Shown: positions 1-8,199 of the stretch, one piece after another
How positions within the stretch are numbered: position 1 is the first letter of the stretch
Layout of the letters: each line of letters begins with the position of its first letter
Assembly: GCA_002784065.1 (NCBI GenBank)
Contig: PFJY01000009.1
Location: 1-32,669 of the forward strand
Source: Hydrogenophilales bacterium CG_4_10_14_3_um_filter_58_23
GTDB taxonomy: Bacteria; Pseudomonadota; Gammaproteobacteria; Burkholderiales; Sulfuricellaceae
Length of the DNA stretch: 32,669 nucleotides
Direction: 5' to 3'
Position numbers and translations under genes: made by a program
The notes under the pieces: generated by a model
Databases searched by the model: none
Seen by the model: the letters and a program-made list of their open reading frames with translations, nothing else
Told to the model about the DNA's origin: nothing

Positions 1-25
1 GTCCAATCACACCTAATCTTGCCGC

Positions 26-83
26 TTCAGGCTCATTCCTGGTTGGAAATACAGGCCTCGTTCAGGCTCATTCCTCATTGGAC
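26..83. repeat. Two-copy direct repeat, about 35-bp period (ttcaggctcattcct N2 ttgga)
   Basis: ttcaggctcattcct at 26-40 and 61-75; gtccaat at 1-7 is the reverse complement of attggac at 77-83. Confidence 0.6.
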
Positions 84-159
84 AAGGCTCCGCCTTTACA
101 AAAAAACTTGCCAAGTGCATTATTGGGCTGTTTTTAATCCCTGAACGGACAACCACTTG

Positions 160-1875
160 ATGGCAGCTTCAACAACTTTGACCAAGCTCAGCGGACTGGC
201 CAACGCACTGGTACAAAGCGGGCGCCTGCTGGAGGCTGATGCCGAAGCCATTCAGTCCCAGGCCGGCGCCGATGAAACCGGCTTTGTCGCCCAGTTGGTG
301 CAGAGCAAAAAAATGAGCTCCCTGGAAGTTGCAGAATTTGCTGCGCGGACATTCGGTTTTCCCCTGCTGGATCTGACGGCCATTGATGTGGATCACCTGC
401 CCAATGACGTGCTCGATGCCAAGCTGATCAGAAGCCGGCGAGTCCTGGCCCTGCAAAAGCGCGGCAACCGCTTGTTCATCGCTACCTCCGATCCAGCCAA
501 CATGCGCGCCCTGGATGATGTGCGTTTTAAAACCAGCCTCACGGTTGAACCGGTAGTGGTGGAGGACGACAAGCTCGGCGCCCTGATAGAAAAAATTGCC
601 GAAGCCACCGATACTTCACTACAGAATCTGGCTGGAGAAGACCTCGACCTCGAATTCACCGATGACGAAGTGCTGGCGCAGAAAGATGAGGGCGCCAGCG
701 CGGAAATCGATGACGCTCCAGTCGTCCGTTTCCTCCAGAAAATTCTGCTGGACGCGATCAATGCTGGCGTCTCAGACATTCACTTCGAGCCCTACGAAAA
801 ATACTACCGTATCCGCTACCGCCTCGATGGCATACTCTATGAAGCGGCGCAACCGCCCCTGGCGATCAAGGATAAACTCTCCTCCCGCATCAAGGTGATT
901 TCCAAGCTCGATATATCGGAAAAGCGCATACCTCAGGACGGCCGCATGAAGCTGGTGCTGTCCAAGAACCGCGCCATCGACTTTCGCGTCAGCACCCTGC
1001 CTACTCTGTACGGCGAGAAAATCGTGATGCGGATTCTCGACCCGGCCATCGCGACGCTGGGGGTTGACGCATTGGGCTACGAGTCGGACCAGAAAGAGCT
1101 TCTGCTCAATGCCGTCCGCCGTCCCTATGGCATGGTGCTGGTAACTGGGCCGACCGGTAGCGGCAAAACCGTATCGCTCTATACCTGCCTGAATATCCTG
1201 AACGAACCGGGCGTTAACATCTCCACCGCGGAAGACCCTGTCGAGATTAACCTTCCCGGCGTCAACCAGGTCAATGTCAACGACAAGGCCGGACTGAATT
1301 TCGCTGCAGCACTCAAGTCCTTCCTGCGCCAAGACCCGGATGTCATCATGGTGGGTGAGATCCGCGACCTGGAAACGGCGGACATCGCCATCAAGGCAGC
1401 GCAAACCGGCCACATGGTTCTGTCCACCCTGCACACCAATGATGCGCCCGGCACCTTGACCCGCCTGATGAACATGGGAGTCGCCCCTTTCAACATCGCC
1501 TCCGCAGTAATCCTGATTACCGCACAGCGCCTGGCACGGCGCCTGTGCAAGTGCAAACAGCCCATCGACATTCCCAAGGAGGCGCTATTGCTTGCAGGCT
1601 ATGCCGAAGAAGACCTCGACGGCACTTGGCAGCCTTATGGTCATATCGGTTGCGAAATCTGCAAGAACACCGGCTACAAAGGGCGAGTCGGCATCTACCA
1701 AGTCATGCCGATCAGCGACGAAATGAGCCGCATCATCATGAAAAATGGCACTGCGCATGACATCTCCGACCAGGCAAAGCGCGAAGGTGTACGTGATCTG
1801 CGTCAATCCGGCCTGCTCAAGGTGAAGGCCGGACTGACAACGCTGGAAGAAATCGAAGCCATCACCAACGAGTAA
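160..1875 (+). CDS. pilB: Type IV pilus assembly ATPase PilB
   Basis: Walker A GPTGSGKT, VGEIRDLETADIAIKAAQTGHMVLSTLHTND, C-terminal CxxC motifs (CKCKQP, CEICKNTGYKGRVGIYQVM). ATG at 160; the track start at 157 is TTG. Confidence 0.95.
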   Translation: MAASTTLTKLSGLANALVQSGRLLEADAEAIQSQAGADETGFVAQLVQSKKMSSLEVAEFAARTFGFPLLDLTAIDVDHLPNDVLDAKLIRSRRVLALQKRGNRLFIATSDPANMRALDDVRFKTSLTVEPVVVEDDKLGALIEKIAEATDTSLQNLAGEDLDLEFTDDEVLAQKDEGASAEIDDAPVVRFLQKILLDAINAGVSDIHFEPYEKYYRIRYRLDGILYEAAQPPLAIKDKLSSRIKVISKLDISEKRIPQDGRMKLVLSKNRAIDFRVSTLPTLYGEKIVMRILDPAIATLGVDALGYESDQKELLLNAVRRPYGMVLVTGPTGSGKTVSLYTCLNILNEPGVNISTAEDPVEINLPGVNQVNVNDKAGLNFAAALKSFLRQDPDVIMVGEIRDLETADIAIKAAQTGHMVLSTLHTNDAPGTLTRLMNMGVAPFNIASAVILITAQRLARRLCKCKQPIDIPKEALLLAGYAEEDLDGTWQPYGHIGCEICKNTGYKGRVGIYQVMPISDEMSRIIMKNGTAHDISDQAKREGVRDLRQSGLLKVKAGLTTLEEIEAITNE

Positions 1876-1879
1876 AGGA

Positions 1880-3109
1880 ATGAGCATGGCCATCGCAAAA
1901 AAAAAGGAAGCAATCAAAGACCTCCTCTTCGCCTGGGAGGGAACAGATAGAAAAGGTAAAGCCGTAAAAGGCGAGATGAGCGCACCGGGTGCGGCGGTAG
2001 TGCATGCCATGCTGCGGCGCCAAGGCATCACCGTTCTCAAGGTTAAAAAACAAGGCGGCTTCGGTCGTGGCAAAAAAGTTACCGAAAAAGACATCTCACT
2101 GTTCACACGGCAACTGGCCGTCATGATGAAGGCGGGCGTACCGCTGCTACAGGCCTTCGACATTGTCGGCAAAGGACATAGCAATCCCGCCGTTTCGAAG
2201 CTGCTTGGCAACATCAAGGCCGATATCGAAACCGGTAGCAGCATGAGCCAGGCATTCCGTAAATACCCTTTGTATTTCGACGCGCTGTACTGCAACCTGG
2301 TCAACGCTGGCGAACAGGCGGGCATTATCGACACAGTGCTGGATCGCCTCGCGACCTACAAGGAAAAGATTCTTGCCATCAAAAGCAAGATCAAATCGGC
2401 GCTGTTCTACCCCATCTCCATTCTCGTCGTCGCTTTTGTCATCACGGCAATCATCATGATCTTCGTGGTGCCGGCATTCAAGGAGCTGTTTACCAGTTTT
2501 GGCGCTGACCTGCCCACTCCGACTCTGGTGGTAATGGCCATCTCCGACTTTTTCGTTGCCTGGTGGTGGGCGATTTTCGGGGCAATCTGGGGCAGTCTCC
2601 AGTTCTTTTTCTACACCTGGAAACGCTCGAAAAAAATGCAGTATTTCATGGATCGCTTGTCTCTCCATCTGCCAATTTTCGGCCCGGTGATCGAAAAAGC
2701 CACTATCGCACGCTGGACCCGCACCCTGTCCACCATGTTTGCCGCCGGTGTACCCTTGGTTGAAGCGCTGGACTCGGTCGGCGGCGCAGCCGGCAATGCC
2801 TTGTATTTTGATGCAACGAAAAAAATCCAGAGCGAAGTCAGTACTGGCACCAGCCTGACGGTGGCGATGCAGAACAGCAATTTGTTTCCCAATATGGTCT
2901 TGCAAATGGTCGCCATCGGCGAGGAGTCAGGTGCTTTGGACTCCATGCTCTCCAAGGTGGCCGATTTTTACGAAGCCGAAGTGGACGATGCCGTGGCAGC
3001 ACTTTCCAGCCTGATGGAGCCGATAATTATGGTGGTTCTGGGTGTCCTGATCGGCGGCCTGGTTATCGCCATGTACCTGCCGATCTTCAAGATGGGTTCG
3101 GTGGTTTAA
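1880..3109 (+). CDS. pilC: Type IV pilus inner-membrane platform protein PilC (GspF family)
   Basis: Typical duplicated GspF domains (FTRQLAVMMKAGVPLLQAFDIV; WTRTLSTMFAAGVPLVEALDSV), GEESGALDSMLSKVADFYEAEVD; follows pilB; RBS-like aaagga. Confidence 0.95.
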   Translation: MSMAIAKKKEAIKDLLFAWEGTDRKGKAVKGEMSAPGAAVVHAMLRRQGITVLKVKKQGGFGRGKKVTEKDISLFTRQLAVMMKAGVPLLQAFDIVGKGHSNPAVSKLLGNIKADIETGSSMSQAFRKYPLYFDALYCNLVNAGEQAGIIDTVLDRLATYKEKILAIKSKIKSALFYPISILVVAFVITAIIMIFVVPAFKELFTSFGADLPTPTLVVMAISDFFVAWWWAIFGAIWGSLQFFFYTWKRSKKMQYFMDRLSLHLPIFGPVIEKATIARWTRTLSTMFAAGVPLVEALDSVGGAAGNALYFDATKKIQSEVSTGTSLTVAMQNSNLFPNMVLQMVAIGEESGALDSMLSKVADFYEAEVDDAVAALSSLMEPIIMVVLGVLIGGLVIAMYLPIFKMGSVV

Positions 3110-3110
3110 A

Positions 3111-3167
3111 TGTAGGAGCGGCATTGGCCGCGATAGGAATCGCAACGCGGCCAATGCCGCTCCTACA
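3111..3167. repeat. Paired inverted REP-like element (BIME-like) between pilC and pilD
   Basis: tgtaggagcggcattggccgcg (3111-3132) and its perfect reverse complement (3146-3167), 13-nt loop; each arm has its own palindrome gcggc-attg-gccgc. Confidence 0.85.
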
Positions 3168-3186
3168 CAAGCTCGGAACCAAAATA

Positions 3187-4041
3187 ATGATCTTCGAACC
3201 CCCGCAATTCTCCCCGGCGCTGTACGTTAGCGTAGCCGCACTCCTCGGCCTGATGGTCGGCAGCTTCTTGAATGTCGTCATCTATCGGTTGCCCAGGATG
3301 ATGGAACGCGAGTGGCGCGAGCAATGCAGCACTATAGACGGGGAGGGAGCCACTCCCCCCGCGGCCTACAATCTGGCTGTTCCTCGCTCGGCGTGCCCGT
3401 CCTGCGGCCATACGATTTCGGCATGGGAAAACATTCCGGTGATTTCCTGGCTGATTTTGCGCGGTCGTTGCGCACACTGCAAAGCCCCGATCAGTCCACG
3501 TTACCCCATCGTCGAAGCCCTTACTGGCATTATCAGCGGTTACGTCGCCTGGCATTTCGGTTTCGGGCCGATCACCCTGGCCGCCCTGCTATTCACATGG
3601 GCGCTGATCGCACTGACATTCATCGATCTCGACACCCAACTGCTACCGGACAGTATCACCCAACCCCTGATCTGGCTCGGTCTGTTGCTCAATCTCAACG
3701 GCTTCTTCACCAGCGTGAGCGAAGCCCTGGTCGGGGCGGTGGCGGGCTATTTGTCGCTCTGGAGCGTCTACTGGCTGTTCAAGCTGATTGCAAAAAAGGA
3801 GGGCATGGGCTATGGTGATTTCAAACTGCTTGCTGCGATCGGCGCATGGCTGGGCTGGCAGATGCTACCGCTGGTTATCCTGCTTTCTTCGCTGGTCGGA
3901 GCGGTGGTCGGCATTTCACTGATCCTGTTTGCCGGCCATGGCCGCCAGATTCCGATTCCTTTCGGCCCCTACCTCGCGGGTGGCGGACTGATCGCCCTGC
4001 TGTGGGGAAAGCAAATCACCCAGGCTTATCTCGGGTTCTAG
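3187..4041 (+). CDS. pilD: Prepilin peptidase / N-methyltransferase PilD
   Basis: GSFLNVVIYRLP, CPSCGH..CAHC zinc motif, DLDTQLLPD, GYGDFKLLAAIGAWLGW. Start placed at ATG 3187; the ORF track extension to TTG 3124 lies in the REP. Confidence 0.93.
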   Translation: MIFEPPQFSPALYVSVAALLGLMVGSFLNVVIYRLPRMMEREWREQCSTIDGEGATPPAAYNLAVPRSACPSCGHTISAWENIPVISWLILRGRCAHCKAPISPRYPIVEALTGIISGYVAWHFGFGPITLAALLFTWALIALTFIDLDTQLLPDSITQPLIWLGLLLNLNGFFTSVSEALVGAVAGYLSLWSVYWLFKLIAKKEGMGYGDFKLLAAIGAWLGWQMLPLVILLSSLVGAVVGISLILFAGHGRQIPIPFGPYLAGGGLIALLWGKQITQAYLGF

Positions 4042-4044
4042 GCG

Positions 4045-4653
4045 ATGCTGGTAATCGGCCTCACCGGCGGCATCGGCAGCGGCAAAAGTAGCGTCGCCCG
4101 GATTCTTTCCACCTTGGGCGCCGCCGTCATCGATACCGATGAGATCGCGCATCGCCTGACGGAAAAAGGTACCCCGGCCCTTTCCGCCATCATCGAGCAG
4201 TTCGGATCCAGCTACCAATTACCGGATGGAAACCTCGATCGTGCCAGGTTGCGCAAACGAGTGTTTTCCGATCATGCCGCACTGGCAAAACTGGAAACGC
4301 TTCTCCACCCTCTCATCAAACAACAGGTCGTCTCGGAAATGGCTGAGGCACAGGGGCCCTATCTGGTGCTAGTGATCCCACTGTTTATTGAGACCGGTGC
4401 ATACCGCGATCTGGTTGACCGGGTGCTGGTAGTGGATTGCGATGAAAACCAGCAAATCTCCCGGACCATGTCCCGTAGCCAGCTTTCCGCCGAAGAGGTG
4501 CGATCCATCATGGCTCAGCAGGCCCCTCGCGCGGAGCGCATCAGACAAGCCGATGACATCCTGCCCAACCGGGGTAGCAGTGAATATCTCGAAGAATACG
4601 CCCAGGAACTGCATCGGTATTACTTGACGCTGGCATTACAGCGGCAGGCATGA
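4045..4653 (+). CDS. coaE: Dephospho-CoA kinase
   Basis: LVIGLTGGIGSGKSSVARILSTLGAAVIDTDEIAH, HPLIKQ, VDCDENQQISR. Confidence 0.95.
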   Translation: MLVIGLTGGIGSGKSSVARILSTLGAAVIDTDEIAHRLTEKGTPALSAIIEQFGSSYQLPDGNLDRARLRKRVFSDHAALAKLETLLHPLIKQQVVSEMAEAQGPYLVLVIPLFIETGAYRDLVDRVLVVDCDENQQISRTMSRSQLSAEEVRSIMAQQAPRAERIRQADDILPNRGSSEYLEEYAQELHRYYLTLALQRQA

Positions 4654-4727
4654 AGCCACTTCACTGGAAATCAAAATAATTCAAACTTTCATGTAATTAT
4701 GCCAATACAAATCATTGCCAGATCGCT

Positions 4728-4733
4728 TATAAT
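4728..4733 (+). promoter_or_regulatory. Candidate -10 (TATAAT) upstream of zapD
   Basis: Exact TATAAT in an AT-rich 96-nt gap after coaE; no convincing -35 at 16-18 bp. Confidence 0.3.
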
Positions 4734-4770
4734 TCAGCAAAATTAAACTTTGCCGACTCCAGACCCGACA

Positions 4771-5526
4771 GTGATCACCTACGACCACCCTCTTAATGAG
4801 CGGATTCGCACTCTCCTGCGATTGGAGGATCTGTATGCCAAAGCGTATTACTTTTTCTCCCGGTCGCACCAGATGGATCATCACGCCGCACTGTTGGTTG
4901 TGTTCGAAATTCTGGAAGTTTCCTGCCGCGCCGATCTAAAATCCGACCTGCTCCAGGAACTGGAACGGCAGAAGCAAACCCTGGAAGCCCTGCGTAACAA
5001 TCCCGCCATTTCGGAAGATGCCTTGAATGAGGTGTTGCGCGATATCGACAATGTCGCCGGTCGTCTGCACAGCCTGCCTGGCAAGGTCGGCCAGCACTTG
5101 CGCGAGAACGAATGGCTGATGAGCATCAAACAGCGCACCTCCATCCCTGGCGGGGTATGCGAATTCGACCTACCCTCCTATCATTTCTGGCTGAACCAGG
5201 ATGAAACTCTGCGCCGTCAGAATCTGACGGAATGGCTGGCGCCGATGCTGCCGATTCGGGATGGCTTGAGAATCATCCTGCGCATGCTGCGCGACAGCGG
5301 CAAATCCAGCCACCACACCGCACAGCGAGGCGCATTTCAACAGATGTTGAGCGGCAGGGTGGCGCAGATGCTGCGTATCTCGGTCGCACGCAACTTACCC
5401 TGCTTCCCTGAAATCAGCGCCAACAAATACGCGATCAACATCCGCTTCACTGCTCTGGGAGGTACACAGAAACCAAGGGGGTGCGACACCGATGTCGAAT
5501 TTGATTTGACCCTTTGTAACCTTTAG
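4771..5526 (+). CDS. zapD: Cell division protein ZapD (DUF1342)
   Basis: [20 protein letters not shown]...; [15 protein letters not shown]; location with coaE and yacG. GTG start at 4771 preferred over TTG 4750. Confidence 0.88.
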   Translation: MITYDHPLNERIRTLLRLEDLYAKAYYFFSRSHQMDHHAALLVVFEILEVSCRADLKSDLLQELERQKQTLEALRNNPAISEDALNEVLRDIDNVAGRLHSLPGKVGQHLRENEWLMSIKQRTSIPGGVCEFDLPSYHFWLNQDETLRRQNLTEWLAPMLPIRDGLRIILRMLRDSGKSSHHTAQRGAFQQMLSGRVAQMLRISVARNLPCFPEISANKYAINIRFTALGGTQKPRGCDTDVEFDLTLCNL

Positions 5527-5557
5527 GTCAGGCAATCAATACCTGGCATTACCGCAC

Positions 5558-5755
5558 ATGAATACTCCTGCAAAACCCTCACCCTCCGTCCCCTGCCCGA
5601 TTTGTGGTAACCCCGCGTCCTTTAGCCCGAAAAATCCATTCCGCCCGTTTTGCTCGGAGCGCTGCAAGCTGATAGACCTTGGTGAGTGGGCGAAGGAGGG
5701 CTATCGTATCCCGCTGGCCGAGGGAGAAACGGAAAAGAACGAGAATCTCAACTAA
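5558..5755 (+). CDS. yacG: DNA gyrase inhibitor YacG
   Basis: Small zinc protein CPICG...[25 protein letters not shown]. Confidence 0.92.
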   Translation: MNTPAKPSPSVPCPICGNPASFSPKNPFRPFCSERCKLIDLGEWAKEGYRIPLAEGETEKNENLN

Positions 5756-5783
5756 CGGTCATGTCGAGAAGTGCCCGTAGCCC

Positions 5784-5814
5784 GTAGGATGGGTGGAGCG
5801 TAGCGATACCCATC
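5784..5814 (+). repeat. Single GTAG-headed REP-like element (31 bp)
   Basis: gtaggatgggtggagcgtagcgatacccatc, identical to 18944-18974 and to the reverse complement of 13523-13553; stem gatgggt/acccatc. Confidence 0.85.
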
Positions 5815-5922
5815 ATTACGGTTTACCCGATGGGTGATGCAGAATATTTCATTAATTCACTGCTCTACCTTGCGAACCTTTGCGGTGAAATGCCGTTTTT
5901 AAATTCATTCCTTGTGAAGCAA

Positions 5923-6858
5923 TCACGTCTGCCATGCCCCACGCAACATGGCGATTCCATGTGCACCATGCCGCCACGCTTCGTCCAGGTCTGCGCGGGA
6001 GACCCCGCCCAGCGCATAGACCGCTATCGGCAAATTCTTTGCCAGGCGCGCAAAGCCCTCCCAGCCCAGAGCCGGCGCTCCAGGATGGCTCAGGGTCGGC
6101 AGCACTGGCGACAGCAACGCAAAATCCAGATCCAGTTCGGCAGCCCTATCCAGTTCGTGTCTGTCATGGCAGGAAGCGCTCACCAACTCCACTTCCGGTC
6201 GGGCTGTCAACGCCATCAGCTGTGCCGAATTCAGTTGCACCCCATCCGCCCCGACCTCCCGAGCCAGTACCGTATCACCGTTAATCACCACGCGTGCGCC
6301 GTGAGCATGCGCCCGCCGCACCACCTCGGCGGCGAAAGCGCGCAATGTTGCCGCGTCCATAGTCTTCTCTCGCACATGGATCAGCTTGACCCCCTGCTGC
6401 AACGCAACCTGAAACCGCTCCAGAAACGGCTCTACGCCAAGCTCCGCAGCATGAGTAATCGCACACACCGGGGGTAACGCAAGCGAGCGCAGAACCGGGC
6501 CATTGGCCGGTAATAGCGGTGTCACGGCCACTGCATCGGGATATTGCCAGGAAAGGCGCTGGTTTTCCTTGCCGTGAGGCTCGCCGTGCCAGCTCACCAC
6601 ACGAAAGAAATGCAGCCGCACCGTGGCGTGGGGATAGGCGTAGACGCGGGTCAGCCAGGGATGTGCCACCTCCACCGTTATCCCCAACTCCTCGTGCAAC
6701 TCACGAACCAGGGCATGGTAGGGCGTCTCGCCCGCTTCGATCTTGCCGCCAGGAAACTCCCACCATCCGGCATAAGGTTTGCCAGCAGGGCGCTCTGCCA
6801 ATAAAAACTCGCCATCGGGCCGCTGCACGACAGCAGCGGCGACTTCCAGAATGCTCAT
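5923..6858 (-). CDS. Nudix hydrolase fused to a ThiE/TenI-like domain
   Basis: Nudix box GGKIEAGETPYHALVRELHEELGI; C-terminal TIM-barrel-like LIHVREKTMD..GADGVQLNS..LLSPVLPT..ALGGVSRADLDEAWRHGAHGIAM. Start overlaps argJ stop (TGATG). Confidence 0.88.
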   Translation of the reverse strand: MSILEVAAAVVQRPDGEFLLAERPAGKPYAGWWEFPGGKIEAGETPYHALVRELHEELGITVEVAHPWLTRVYAYPHATVRLHFFRVVSWHGEPHGKENQRLSWQYPDAVAVTPLLPANGPVLRSLALPPVCAITHAAELGVEPFLERFQVALQQGVKLIHVREKTMDAATLRAFAAEVVRRAHAHGARVVINGDTVLAREVGADGVQLNSAQLMALTARPEVELVSASCHDRHELDRAAELDLDFALLSPVLPTLSHPGAPALGWEGFARLAKNLPIAVYALGGVSRADLDEAWRHGAHGIAMLRGAWQT

Positions 6859-8087
6859 CAGCTTCGGTACTCGGCATTAATCTTGACGTAATCATAAGAA
6901 AAATCGCAGGTCCACACCGTGGCCGCCGCCTGTCCACGGCCAAGCTGTACCCGCACCGTGATTTCTGGCTCCTTCATCACCCGCTGGCCATCCTGCTCCT
7001 GATAGCTTGCCGCGCGGCCGCCATGTTCCGCCACCAGCACATCACCCAGATAGAGCTTGAGCCTGTCCACATCCAGATCGGCAATGCCGGCATAGCCGAT
7101 GGCAGCGAGTATCCGTCCCAGATTGGGATCCGAGGCAAAGAAAGCGGTTTTTACCAGGGGTGAGTGTGCGATGGCATACGCCACTTGGCGGCATTCCGCC
7201 TCCGAGGCTCCACCCTCGACGACGATGGTGATGAACTTGGTCGCACCCTCGCCATCCCGGACGATGGCCTGGGCCAGCACTTGCGACACCTCGGTGACCG
7301 CATCGCGCAGAGCGGCGTAGCGAGCACTTGCAGCATCGGTGATTTCCGGCACGCCAGCCTCGCCGGTGGCGATCAGGATGAAGGAATCATTGGTGGAAGT
7401 ATCACCATCCACCGTGATGCAGTTAAAGGAACGGTCGGCGGCATAGCGCACCAGCGCTTCCAGCAGGGGCTGGCTGAGCGCCGCATCGGTGGCGACATAG
7501 CCGAGCATGGTCGCCATGTTCGGATGGATCATGCCGGAGCCCTTGGCGATGCCGGTGAGGGTGACCGTCGCATCGCCCAGCCTGATCTGCTTCGACACCG
7601 CCTTGGACACGATGTCGGTGGTCATGATCGCCTGCGCGGCGTTGAACCAGTTGCTTTCCATAAGGTCGGCCACTGCCGCCGGCAGACCGGCAACAATCTT
7701 GTCTACCGGCAGCGGCTCCAGGATCACGCCGGTGGAGAAAGGCAGCACCTGTTCCTCCGCGCAACCCAGCAGCTTCGCCACTTCGGCGCAGGTCTGCCGG
7801 GCACGGTTCAAACCCTCTTCGCCCGTGCCGGCGTTGGCGTTGCCGGTGTTCACCACCAGCGCGCGGATACTTTTTCCCGCAGCCAGATGTTCCTTGCACA
7901 ACGCCACCGGCGCAGCGCAAAAGCGGTTCTGCGTGAACACCCCCGCCACCCGCGCTTGGTCACCCAGTCGCATCACCAGCAAATCCTTACGATTGGCCTT
8001 CTTGATACCGGCTTCGGCGATGCCGAGGGTGATGCCTTTAACGGGCAGCAGTTGATTGGGGTTGGGCGGAGTAAGATTTACGGGCAT
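6858..8087 (-). CDS. argJ: Bifunctional glutamate N-acetyltransferase / amino-acid acetyltransferase ArgJ
   Basis: Autocleavage region [34 protein letters not shown]. Start MPVNLTPP at 8087; the longer ORF to 8189 crosses the secA terminator hairpin. Confidence 0.94.
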   Translation of the reverse strand: MPVNLTPPNPNQLLPVKGITLGIAEAGIKKANRKDLLVMRLGDQARVAGVFTQNRFCAAPVALCKEHLAAGKSIRALVVNTGNANAGTGEEGLNRARQTCAEVAKLLGCAEEQVLPFSTGVILEPLPVDKIVAGLPAAVADLMESNWFNAAQAIMTTDIVSKAVSKQIRLGDATVTLTGIAKGSGMIHPNMATMLGYVATDAALSQPLLEALVRYAADRSFNCITVDGDTSTNDSFILIATGEAGVPEITDAASARYAALRDAVTEVSQVLAQAIVRDGEGATKFITIVVEGGASEAECRQVAYAIAHSPLVKTAFFASDPNLGRILAAIGYAGIADLDVDRLKLYLGDVLVAEHGGRAASYQEQDGQRVMKEPEITVRVQLGRGQAAATVWTCDFSYDYVKINAEYRS

Positions 8088-8147
8088 GGCGCTTCCAGAA
8101 AGGTCATTACGATTATGGCATTTTAACAGCCGATGCCCACAGATGAA

Positions 8148-8180
8148 ACAGAAAGGCCGGCATATAGCCGGCCTTTCTGT
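8148..8180 (-). terminator. Hairpin terminator downstream of secA
   Basis: acagaaaggccggc-atata-gccggcctttctgt, 14-bp perfect stem about 20 nt after the secA stop, followed on the minus strand by ttc-rich sequence. Confidence 0.7.
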
Positions 8181-8199
8181 CCCTGCCAAATCTCAGTAA

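Noticed and set aside
3111-3167. pilC-pilD hairpin considered as a rho-independent terminator
   Set aside because: No U-run follows the stem, and pilD follows closely in the same operon; REP-like structure is the better explanation.
160-4041. pilBCD considered as an atypical secretion or competence system because no pilin is present
   Set aside because: pilBCD clusters without an adjacent pilA are common in betaproteobacteria, and the proteins look canonical.
5830-6477. 215-aa plus-strand ORF near the single REP downstream of yacG
   Set aside because: Antisense to the Nudix-ThiE gene; starts next to the REP; translation lacks features.
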